Source: Thermomonospora catenispora (GTDB taxonomy: Bacteria > Actinomycetota > Actinomycetes > Streptosporangiales > Streptosporangiaceae). From it: a DNA stretch of 64,000 nt. Shown here piece by piece: positions 8,802 through 16,124 of this stretch (within the stretch, counting starts at the first letter, position 1; every line of letters begins with the position of its first letter). Below the pieces are notes generated by a model. That model saw only the letters and a list, made by a program, of their open reading frames with translations. It was not told where the DNA came from and ran no database searches. The translations under genes were made by a program, and so were the position numbers. Location of the stretch: assembly GCF_006363815.1 (NCBI RefSeq), contig NZ_RRYT01000023.1, forward strand, positions 3,535 to 67,534, in the 5' to 3' direction.

Positions 8802-11180
8802 TTATTCGGCCGGATCGACGTCGGCGACGCCGGTGATGCGGTGCAGGGCGAAACGCTGCACGGCGGCCCTGGTCGCGTCATATCCGGTGAGGAATCCGCC
8901 GTCCACGCGGACCGGTTCGACGATCCTGCTGGAGGCCCGGCCCTGCTGGTCGAGGTAGCCGATCCACACCCGCGTGCCGCGTTCCACCGCCTCCCGCAGC
9001 TTGTGCACGGTGGCCATGGACGGGCCGCGGGGGACGTCGGCGGGCGGCGTCCCGTCCGGTCCGGCCGCCGCGCCCTGCCGGGCCGCCAGGTCGCCGGCCC
9101 GCAGCGCGCGGACCGCGGCGGCGATCACCGCGGGGTCGCGGTCGTCGTCGGTGGAGGCGGTGGCGGCGGGCAGGGGCGGCGTCTCGGCGCGGTGCGCGTC
9201 CGGCCGGGTGATCACGACGCCGCCGGCGGGGGACTCGGCGACCGGGGCGAGCCCGAGCCCGCGCAGCTCCTCCAGCAGGCGGCCGCTGTCCAGCGGGGAG
9301 GCCAGCACGGTCGGGGCCAGCCGGTGCAGCGGCAGGGCGGCGGCGCGCCGGTCGGCCAGCAGCTCCTCCAGCACCGCCGGGTCGTCGCTGCGCACGTAGG
9401 AGGTCATGGAGCCGACCCGGACGTGCCCGTGCCGCCGCGCCACGTCCTCGATCAGGTAGGTCAGCGGCTGCGGCAGCGGGGTGGCCGAGTGCCGGGCGAG
9501 CAGGTCGGTCAGCTCATCGGCGGTGCGGCCCGCGTCCAGCGCCCGGCGGATCGACTCGGGGGTGAAGCGGTAGACGGTGGCGCCGCCGGTGGACTCCACG
9601 TCGGCGACCAGCGCCAGCTCGCGGGCCAGCTCGGGGGTCGGCGGGCCGGGCGCGACGGCGGTCAGGTCGGCCTGGATCAGCACCCGGTCGACGGGCGTGG
9701 GCAGGTGGGCGGCCAGCGCCGCCGCCACCGCGGCGGCGTCCGCGCCGTCCAGCAGGTCGCGGGCGTAGGGGGCGAGCACGCCGAGCCCGGTGACCCCCAG
9801 CAGCTCGGCCTCGCGCAGCGTCCAGCCCACCAGCCGGTCGCGCAGCGCGCTTCGGCGGCGGGGCCGTCGCCAGGCCAGCCGGGCGCGGATCGCGTCGGCG
9901 TCCAGCGGCCCGCCGGCGTCGGCCAGCTCCCGCAGCGCGGCCAGCCGGATCTGCGGGGCGGAGCCGTGCACCGGTTCCGCCCCGAGCGCGTTGATCACCC
10001 GGCCCCGGTCGTCGCGTTCGGCGGCCAGGCCCGCCACCCGGTCGGTGCGCAGCCAGGCGGCGGCCAGCTCGGTCCAGCGTTCGGCGGTCTCCCGCAGCCG
10101 CCACAGGTCGTAGGCGCGGGTGGGCAGCCACTCGCCGTCCAGGGCGTCGGAGCGGGCCAGCAGTCCCGCCGCGTGCGCCGTCTCGATCAGCGCGGCGGCC
10201 TGCCATTCGGGCACCTCCAGCCGGGCGGCGGCGGCGCGCAGGTCCCGCATCCCCAGGCCTCCGCTGCGCAGCACCGCCGGCGGCTCCACCCCCCACCACT
10301 CCAGCAGGTCCTCCACCAGCCGCACGGCGGTCAGCGCCTGTCCGGCGGCGGTGCGGACGACCAGTTCCGGGTTGCGCGGGGCGGGCGGGTCGGCGGCCGG
10401 CGGGCGGGCGGTGACGTCCCGCAGCAGCCGTCCGCCGCGCAGGTGCAGGGCCACTTCACGGGGCAGGACGACGGTCCGGTCGTCGGCGGCGGCCAGCAGG
10501 CCGCGCGCCAGCAGCCGTTCGACGGGGGTCCGGGCGGTGGCGAGACGCACCGTCCGCCGCGCCTCGGCCACCCGGCCCACCGGAGGCCCCCAGGCCAGGT
10601 GCTCCAGCGCGGCCCGGGCCTCGGGGCCGGCGTCCTCGATCAGGTCGGCGGGGTCGGCCAGGCGGGCGGTCAGCCGCTCGATCAGGCGGTCCGGGTCGGA
10701 GGCGCCGCGCGGCTCGGCTCCCTCCAGGTCGGTGAGCAGGACGACCAGCCGTTCGGCCGGGTAGGTCGCGAAGAGCTCGGCGGCCGGCGGCCCCAGGCCC
10801 GCCGGGTGGGGGAGGCTCTGCCGCAGGCCGGGGGCGCCGCGCAGCCCGTCGGGCTCGGTCTCCCAGATCAGTCCGTGGGTCCGCAGCAGGGCGAGCGCCG
10901 CGTCGACGTCGTCGGCGGTGGCGTCGGTGTCGGCGGTCACCGCGTCCGCCACGTCCTGCCGGGACACCGGCGGGAGCAGGGCCAGCACGGTCTCCAGCAC
11001 CGCCAGGGCGAACCGGTCCAGCCGATCCAGGGCGCGCGCCACCGAGGCGGGCGCGGCGGCCCGCGCGCTCAGCGCGGTCAGGTCGGCCGGAACGGGCGTG
11101 ATCAGTTCCGGCCGAGCGGACAGCAGAGCGCGCAGCTCCTCGTCGTCGCGTGCGCGCAGCCAGTCGGCGTAACCGTCCAT
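8802..11180 (-). CDS. Helicase-associated protein, XPB/Ssl2 N-terminal-like with WYL-like C-terminus
   Basis: A 792-residue protein resembling the actinobacterial family found near XPB (Rv0862c type in mycobacteria). It has no Walker A or DEAD motif, so it is not itself a helicase. It is a chain of winged-helix-like repeats rich in leucine and alanine. Around residues 490-650 lies the XPB/Ssl2 N-terminal-like region (for example DRVLIQADLTAVAPG and HVRVGSMTSYVRSDDPAVL). The C-terminal 65 residues (from ATVHKLREAVERG through WIGYLDQQG to RFALHRI) look WYL-like. A role with XPB in repair is inferred from family context only. The ATG at 11180 is closely preceded by GGGAGGGG. The two partners are separated here by about 4.7 kb containing the Ro locus. 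Confidence 0.85.
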   Translation of the reverse strand: MDGYADWLRARDDEELRALLSARPELITPVPADLTALSARAAAPASVARALDRLDRFALAVLETVLALLPPVSRQDVADAVTADTDATADDVDAALALLRTHGLIWETEPDGLRGAPGLRQSLPHPAGLGPPAAELFATYPAERLVVLLTDLEGAEPRGASDPDRLIERLTARLADPADLIEDAGPEARAALEHLAWGPPVGRVAEARRTVRLATARTPVERLLARGLLAAADDRTVVLPREVALHLRGGRLLRDVTARPPAADPPAPRNPELVVRTAAGQALTAVRLVEDLLEWWGVEPPAVLRSGGLGMRDLRAAAARLEVPEWQAAALIETAHAAGLLARSDALDGEWLPTRAYDLWRLRETAERWTELAAAWLRTDRVAGLAAERDDRGRVINALGAEPVHGSAPQIRLAALRELADAGGPLDADAIRARLAWRRPRRRSALRDRLVGWTLREAELLGVTGLGVLAPYARDLLDGADAAAVAAALAAHLPTPVDRVLIQADLTAVAPGPPTPELARELALVADVESTGGATVYRFTPESIRRALDAGRTADELTDLLARHSATPLPQPLTYLIEDVARRHGHVRVGSMTSYVRSDDPAVLEELLADRRAAALPLHRLAPTVLASPLDSGRLLEELRGLGLAPVAESPAGGVVITRPDAHRAETPPLPAATASTDDDRDPAVIAAAVRALRAGDLAARQGAAAGPDGTPPADVPRGPSMATVHKLREAVERGTRVWIGYLDQQGRASSRIVEPVRVDGGFLTGYDATRAAVQRFALHRITGVADVDPAE

Positions 11181-11225
11181 CCCCTCCCACGGTAGTGCGC
11201 CCTGCGGGCGCCGCCGAGGGAACGG

Positions 11226-11843
11226 TCAGGCGGGGCTGTGCTGGGGGGAGGGGACGAGACCGAGAGCGAGGCGGACCCAGGCGTCGACGAAGCGGGCCTC
11301 GTCGACGCGGGAGGGGGATTCGTACAGCGACTCGTTGGCGAGCCAGTAGTTGACCACCGCGCCGCCGAGCACGGTGGCGACGGCCTGCCAGTCCTCGTCG
11401 GCGCCCGCGTACTCGGGCTGGGTCGACAGCCAGGTGGCGATGCTGTCGTACAGGGGGTTGACCAGGCCGTCGCGCATCTCGGCGACCAGGCCGGGGAACT
11501 GGTCCAGGTCGCGGAACAGCACCCGGATCAGGTCCTGCTCCTCGCGCATCTTGGCCAGGCCGGCCTTGCAGGCCATCCGCAGGCGGACCTCCAGCGGGCG
11601 GTCCTGGAACTCCTCGGCGATCTCCAGCACGTTGGAGATCTGGTCCTTGGTGCGGGCGATGTGCTCGCGGACGGCCGCGGCCAGCACCTCCTCCTTGGAC
11701 CGGAAGTGCCGGTACAGCCCGCCCGCTCCCGGGGACAGCCCGGCGGCGGCTTCTATCTCGGCAACGGAGGTGGCGGCGTAGCCCCGGTCGGCGAACAACC
11801 GGAGCGACTCGGCCACGATCCGCTCGCGTGTCGATGTCGTCAT
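11226..11843 (-). CDS. TetR/AcrR family transcriptional regulator
   Basis: A 205-residue repressor-type protein. The N-terminal helix-turn-helix spans about residues 8-50 (RERIVAESLRLFADRGY, then TSVAEIEAAAGLS and GGLYRHFRSKEEVL), followed by an all-helical ligand and dimer domain of normal length. A ribosome site (GGAGGG) precedes the ATG. The 166-bp gap to the plus-strand gene holds ACCG-AAA-CGGT (11912-11922), a possible but short operator. The neighbour at 12010 is the most likely non-self target, but ligand and regulon cannot be inferred. Confidence 0.93.
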   Translation of the reverse strand: MTTSTRERIVAESLRLFADRGYAATSVAEIEAAAGLSPGAGGLYRHFRSKEEVLAAAVREHIARTKDQISNVLEIAEEFQDRPLEVRLRMACKAGLAKMREEQDLIRVLFRDLDQFPGLVAEMRDGLVNPLYDSIATWLSTQPEYAGADEDWQAVATVLGGAVVNYWLANESLYESPSRVDEARFVDAWVRLALGLVPSPQHSPA

Positions 11844-11953
11844 GTCTGTGCCCTCCGCCAGAACAGTAGGGCATCCGCGGGGCGGGCGCCCGCGCCGCCC
11901 GTCCCGACGTGACCGAAACGGTGATCGGGCACTGCACCGATACCGGGGCCACT

Positions 11954-11959
11954 AGGCTT
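11954..11959 (+). promoter_or_regulatory. Candidate -10 box (TAGGCT) upstream of 12010
   Basis: TAGGCT matches the actinobacterial -10 pattern TAnnnT and would start transcription near 11966, about 44 nt before the ATG with its own ribosome site (GGGGAA). No convincing -35 box was seen. Confidence 0.35.
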
Positions 11960-12009
11960 CCGGAACATGCCGCGGCGTGGCGGCCGGAGCAATCGGCTTG
12001 GGGAACTTG

Positions 12010-12510
12010 ATGGAAGGGGTCGGTCAGGTGGCCTTCCTGCCCGAGGACTTCGACGTGCCCACGCTGGTCGCCGGGCAACGGTTCCGCATCCGCCCGATCA
12101 CGGTGAACGACGTGGTCAAGGACTACGACGCGGTGATGAGCAGCCGGGAGCTGCTGTGGGAGCGCTTCGGCGAGCGGTGGCGCTGGCCCGCCCCGGACCT
12201 GACGTACGAGCAGGCGCTGGTGGACCTGGGCTGGCTGCAGAAGGAGGGGCAGCTGCGCCGGTCGTTCACCTATGCGGTGATGACCTGCGATGAGGAGCGG
12301 CTGCTGGGGCGGGTGCACATCCTGCCGCCGGGACCGGGGGTGCAGGCCGACGCCGGGGTGGTCTGGTGGGTCCGCGCCGACCAGGTGGGCACCGAGGTGG
12401 AGCGGGAGCTGGCCGAGTTCGTCCGCGAGTGGACCACGGTGACCTGGCCGTTCAAGACGGTGTGCGAGCCGGGGGTGGACGTCTCCTGGCAGGAGTGGGA
12501 CGCGCGCTGA
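12010..12510 (+). CDS. GNAT-like N-acetyltransferase domain protein
   Basis: A 166-residue protein. It has the layout of the GNAT superfamily: an N-terminal strand with FRIRPITVNDVVKDYDAVMSS, a central YAVMTCDEERLLGRVHILPP strand pair, and ADAGVVWWVRADQVGTEVERELAEFVREW resembling the beta4-helix3 segment. The acetyl-CoA pyrophosphate loop (Q/RxxGxG/A) is not clear, so catalysis is uncertain. The ATG at 12010 was chosen over a GTG at 11977 because GGGGAA sits 6 nt before it. It is divergent from the TetR gene. Confidence 0.65.
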   Translation: MEGVGQVAFLPEDFDVPTLVAGQRFRIRPITVNDVVKDYDAVMSSRELLWERFGERWRWPAPDLTYEQALVDLGWLQKEGQLRRSFTYAVMTCDEERLLGRVHILPPGPGVQADAGVVWWVRADQVGTEVERELAEFVREWTTVTWPFKTVCEPGVDVSWQEWDAR

Positions 12511-12697
12511 GCCGATCCGGCGCCGGGGATCCGGTGGAACGAGGGTGATTGGCCGGTTACGGGGCGGGTATAGATACCGACACGAAACCATGGTTTCGGA
12601 CGGAACATTTAGTTCCGGCGCGTCGCACCGAACTCCCGCGCCCTCCTCACTCGGATCCCGTCGCATCGCCACTACCGGGAGGGCGCGGGGCGACGCT

Positions 12698-12703
12698 TAC
12701 CCT
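12698..12703 (+). promoter_or_regulatory. -10 box (TACCCT) of a likely leaderless transcript
   Basis: TACCCT ends 6 nt before the GTG at 12710, the spacing expected when transcription begins at the start codon. There is no ribosome site in front of that GTG. No matching -35 was found. Confidence 0.45.
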
Positions 12704-12709
12704 GTGCGG

Positions 12710-13360
12710 GTGCTGGAACCGGACTCTCCCCTCACCGACTCCCCCCTCACCGTGGGCTTCGACCTCGACCTGACGCTGGCCGACACCCGGCAGGGGATCG
12801 GCGACGTCTACCGGGCGCTGTCGGCCCGGACCGGGGTGCCCATCGACGTGGACGAGGTGCTCACCCGGCTCGGCGTGCCGCTGGAGCACGAGCTGGCGCA
12901 CTGGTTCCCCGCCGAGCGCGTCCCGGAGATGGCCGCCCGCTACCGCGCCCTGTACGGGGACATCGCGGTGCCCGCCAGCGCCCTGATGCCGGGGGCGATC
13001 GAGGCGGTCGAGGCGGTGCGCTCCGCCGGCGGCCGGGCGATCGTGGTCACGGCCAAGAACCAGCGGCACGCCGACGCCACCGTCGAGCGGCTGGGACTGC
13101 CGCTGGACGCGGTGGTCGGCGGGCTGTTCGGCGCCGGCAAGGCCGCCGCGCTGCGCGAGCACGGCGCACGGATCTATGTGGGGGACCACATCGCCGACCT
13201 GGACGCCGCCCGCGCGGCCGCCGCGCTCGGCGTCGCGGTCGCCACCGGGCCGTTCGAGGCGGCCGAGCTGCGCGCCCACGGCGCGGACGTGGTGCTGCCC
13301 GATCTGCGGGCCTTCCCGGAGTGGCTGGCGGGCCACCGGGCCGCGTCCCGGCGGTCATGA
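12710..13360 (+). CDS. HAD-superfamily hydrolase (phosphoglycolate-phosphatase-like)
   Basis: A 216-residue HAD-like phosphatase. Motif I is FDLDLTLADT with the nucleophile and acid aspartates at residues 18 and 20. Motif II is in AIVVTAKN, and the motif IV acidic cluster is YVGDHIADLDAA. The segment after motif I fits a helical cap (subfamily IA). The substrate is unknown. The GTG at 12710 was preferred because the -10 box at 12698-12703 places the transcription start there; a GTG two codons earlier is possible. The longer open frame upstream (from 12545) lacks family resemblance. Confidence 0.85.
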   Translation: MLEPDSPLTDSPLTVGFDLDLTLADTRQGIGDVYRALSARTGVPIDVDEVLTRLGVPLEHELAHWFPAERVPEMAARYRALYGDIAVPASALMPGAIEAVEAVRSAGGRAIVVTAKNQRHADATVERLGLPLDAVVGGLFGAGKAAALREHGARIYVGDHIADLDAARAAAALGVAVATGPFEAAELRAHGADVVLPDLRAFPEWLAGHRAASRRS

Positions 13361-13365
13361 CGCGG

Positions 13366-13395
13366 TTCACCCGTTTGCGGCGGGGCGGATAGGCT
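13366..13395 (+). promoter_or_regulatory. Promoter of the cold-shock gene
   Basis: TTCACC (13366-13371) and TAGGCT (13390-13395) with an 18-bp spacer resemble the actinobacterial housekeeping promoter. Transcription would start near 13402, giving a leader of about 30 nt before the GTG at 13433. Confidence 0.55.
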
Positions 13396-13432
13396 TGAGC
13401 CAATTCGTAGCGAGAGCTGGATGAGGTCACCT

Positions 13433-13828
13433 GTGCCCACTGGCAAGGTCAAGTGGTACGACGCCGACAAGGGATTCGGCTTCCTCACCCGTGACGACGG
13501 CAGTGAGGTCTTCGTGCACTCCTCGGCGTTGCCGAACGGCGTGACGTCGCTGAAGTCCGGCCAGCGCGTCGAGTTCGGCGTGGTCGAGGGCAGGCGAGGT
13601 CGACAGGCGCTCTCGGTGCGTCTGCTGGAGACCCCGCCGTCGGTGGAGAAGGCGGTGGCCAAGGCCCGGCGCAAGAAGCCGGACGAGATGGTGCCGATCA
13701 TCGAGGATCTGATCAAGCTCCTCGACGGCATCTCCAACACCTACCGGCGCGGCAAGTACCCGACGCCCGCCGAGGGCAAGAAGATCGCCACCGTGCTGCG
13801 CGCGGTCGCCGACGACCTGCATCCCTGA
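13433..13828 (+). CDS. cspB: Cold-shock domain protein with C-terminal extension (CspB-like)
   Basis: A 131-residue protein. Residues 1-65 are a cold-shock domain with RNP1-like KGFGFL and RNP2-like VFVHSSAL motifs, expected to bind single-stranded RNA/DNA. The remaining half (PPSVEKAVAKARRKKPDEM, then a helical tail ending VLRAVADDLHP) is the extension seen in mycobacterial CspB-type proteins rather than in 67-residue Csps. GTG at 13433 gives the family start MPTGKVKWYD and has GAGGT upstream; the ATG 12 nt earlier overlaps that site. It converges on the MFS gene with a 13-nt gap. Confidence 0.93.
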   Translation: MPTGKVKWYDADKGFGFLTRDDGSEVFVHSSALPNGVTSLKSGQRVEFGVVEGRRGRQALSVRLLETPPSVEKAVAKARRKKPDEMVPIIEDLIKLLDGISNTYRRGKYPTPAEGKKIATVLRAVADDLHP

Positions 13829-13841
13829 CCGCGCACCGTCG

Positions 13842-15197
13842 TCACACGGGTTCCCGGTGGGGCTCGGGCGGCCGCCCGGCCATCGCGGACCGACGCCGCC
13901 CGGCCCGCCGCGCCCGTCCGGTCAGCAGCCACGTCAGCGCCAGGGCCAGCGCCGCGGCGGCGCCGCCGAGCGCCACCGGGCCGTCGGCCACGATCGAGGT
14001 GCCCAGCCCGGCCAGCCCGCCGAGCACCCACACCAGCTGATGCAGGGTCTCGGACACGGCGAAGGTGGACGAGCGGACCTCCTCGCCGATCTCCCGCTGC
14101 ACCACCGCGTCCATCGACAGCTTGCCCAGCGACTGGCCGAGCCCCCCGACGAACGCCACCGCCAACGCCGCCCACAGCCCGAAGAGCACCGCGCACACCG
14201 CCGTCGCCGCCGTCGCCAGCGTCAGCGTGCCGAACACGATGAGGTGCGGCGCACGGGCCCTCGCCCACGCGCCCAGCGCGGTCCCGGCCAGCCCGCCCGC
14301 CCCCGCGAACGCCGCCAGCAGCCCCAGCGCCACCGTGTGCGACACCGGCTCGAACCGCTTCTCCCGCAGCAGGAACGCCAGGTACAGCACCAGGAAGCCC
14401 GACAGCGCCCGCAGCGCGGCGTTCGCCTGCATCGCCTCGGCCACCACCGGCCCCACCCGCGGCAGCGTCCGCCAGCGCCGCGCCTGGCCCGGCGGGGCGT
14501 TCCGCGCGCCCGCGTCGGGGACGTCCACGTGCGCGGGGAGCCGCAGCGCCAGCGCCGCCCCCAGCACGAACACCGCCATCGCGATCCGCAGCAGCCAGTC
14601 CGTCCCGATCAGCGCCGCCAGCCCCACCCCGACCGGGGCGACGACCGATGCGGCGATCAGGCCGGCGAACGAGGCCCGCGCGTTCGCCGTCACCAGCGTG
14701 ATCTGCTCCGGCAGCACCCGCGGGGTGACCGCGCTGCGCAGCACCCCGAACGCCTTGGACAGCACCAGAACCCCGAACGCCGCCGGCAGCAGCGTCACCT
14801 CGTCCCGGTGCAGCACCGCCCCGGCCATGCCCCAGCACAGCAGCCCGCGCGCCAGCAGCGTGGTGGCGATGGCGAAGCGGCGGGCGTGCCGCACCCGGTC
14901 CAGCGCCGGCCCGATCAGCGGGGCCACCAGCGCGAACGGGGCCATGGTGACCAGCAGGTACAGCGCCACCTGACCGCGCGCCTGGGTGACGTCCAGCCCG
15001 AAGAACAACGTCCCGGCCAGCGCCACGGCGACCAGCGCGTCACCGGCGCTGTGGACCGCGGTGGTCTCGATCAGCCTGCCCAGCCCGCTGCGATCGGCGC
15101 CGTGGGCGTGGGTCAGCCGGCGGATCGCACCGCCGATCCGGCGGCCGCCGGCGCCGGCCGCTCGCACGGCGCCCACCAGGCCCGAGCGCAACCCCAT
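13842..15197 (-). CDS. MFS transporter
   Basis: A 451-residue integral membrane protein with about 12 predicted hydrophobic segments, for example VALYLLVTMAPFALVAPLIG and the one around WLLRIAMAVFVLGAALAL. Two halves are joined by a polar loop (HVDVPDAGARNAPPGQARR). It belongs to the major facilitator superfamily; the substrate is unknown. The ATG at 15197 (MGLRSGLVG) has GAGGAG just upstream; the open frame extends further but without conservation. It is divergent from the DUF3027 gene. Confidence 0.88.
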   Translation of the reverse strand: MGLRSGLVGAVRAAGAGGRRIGGAIRRLTHAHGADRSGLGRLIETTAVHSAGDALVAVALAGTLFFGLDVTQARGQVALYLLVTMAPFALVAPLIGPALDRVRHARRFAIATTLLARGLLCWGMAGAVLHRDEVTLLPAAFGVLVLSKAFGVLRSAVTPRVLPEQITLVTANARASFAGLIAASVVAPVGVGLAALIGTDWLLRIAMAVFVLGAALALRLPAHVDVPDAGARNAPPGQARRWRTLPRVGPVVAEAMQANAALRALSGFLVLYLAFLLREKRFEPVSHTVALGLLAAFAGAGGLAGTALGAWARARAPHLIVFGTLTLATAATAVCAVLFGLWAALAVAFVGGLGQSLGKLSMDAVVQREIGEEVRSSTFAVSETLHQLVWVLGGLAGLGTSIVADGPVALGGAAAALALALTWLLTGRARRAGRRRSAMAGRPPEPHREPV

Positions 15198-15292
15198 GCT
15201 CCTCAGTCTCCCCGAACACCTGCGATGCGTACCGTGGTCCACATGGCCGTTCCCCGGCCTGCCCATACCGGTTGATGGGAGAGAATCGAAAG

Positions 15293-16123
15293 GTGAGCCC
15301 ACAGCGTCAGCCGAGATCCGCCGCGTCCGGCGCCGGGCGACCGCGCCGGACCCGACCCCCCGCCATCGACGCCGCCTGCGCGGACGCCGTGGACCTTGCC
15401 CGTCAGGCCGCCGAGGAAACCGCCGCGCCGCATCCGGTGGGCGAGCATCTGGGGATGGAGCCGGAGGCCGAGCGAGTGCTCACCCACTACTTCGCCTGCC
15501 TGGATCCGGCCTACCGGGGCTGGCGGTGGGCGGTCACCGTGGCCCGCGCCGCCCGCGCCAAGGTCGTGACGGTCAGCGAATGCGTGCTGCTGCCCGGCGA
15601 GGGCGCGCTGATGCCGCCGCCGTGGGTGCCGTGGATCGAACGGCTGCGCCCTGGCGACCTGGGGCCCGGCGACCTGCTGCCCACCCCGCCCGACGATCCG
15701 CGGCTCGCGCCCGGCTACACCGACACCTCCGACCAGGCCGAACGGCAGGTGCAGTGGGAGCTGGGGCTGGGCCGGGTCCGCGTGCTGTCGGCTCAGGGCC
15801 GCGCCGAGGCGGCCGCCCGCTGGTACGAGGGCGCCGCCGGGCCGCGCACCCCCATCGCCGCCTCCGCGCCCGACCAGTGCTCCACCTGCGGCTTCTATCT
15901 GCCGCTGGCGGGCGAGCTGCGGCAGTTGTTCGGCGTGTGCGCCAACGAGTACGCGCCCGACGACGGCCGGGTGGTGTCGGCCGACCACGGCTGCGGGGCG
16001 CACTCGGAGGCGGTGACGACGCCCTCCGGCGCGGAGGTCCCGCCGCCGATCGTGGACGAGATGGGCTACGACCTGGTGCCGGTCTCGCCCTCCTCCGACG
16101 AGGAGGCCCTCGGCCATAGCTGA
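15293..16123 (+). CDS. DUF3027 family protein
   Basis: A 276-residue actinobacterial protein of unknown function. The family core includes the helical AVDLARQAAEETAAPHPVGEH, then YFACLDPAYRGWRWAVTVAR and VTVSECVLLPGEGALMPPPW. Further on a CxxC pair (DQCSTCGFYLP) and two later cysteines (VCANEY, HGCGAHS) suggest a small zinc site. The GTG at 15293 was chosen because GGGAGA lies 9 nt upstream; an ATG at 15275 is the alternative. The stop is 1 nt before the next ATG, so the two genes are almost certainly co-transcribed and translationally coupled. Confidence 0.85.
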   Translation: MSPQRQPRSAASGAGRPRRTRPPAIDAACADAVDLARQAAEETAAPHPVGEHLGMEPEAERVLTHYFACLDPAYRGWRWAVTVARAARAKVVTVSECVLLPGEGALMPPPWVPWIERLRPGDLGPGDLLPTPPDDPRLAPGYTDTSDQAERQVQWELGLGRVRVLSAQGRAEAAARWYEGAAGPRTPIAASAPDQCSTCGFYLPLAGELRQLFGVCANEYAPDDGRVVSADHGCGAHSEAVTTPSGAEVPPPIVDEMGYDLVPVSPSSDEEALGHS

Positions 16124-16124
16124 G

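Noticed and set aside
12545-12709. N-terminal extension of the HAD phosphatase frame
   Set aside because: No family resemblance, and the -10 box at 12698-12703 lies inside it.
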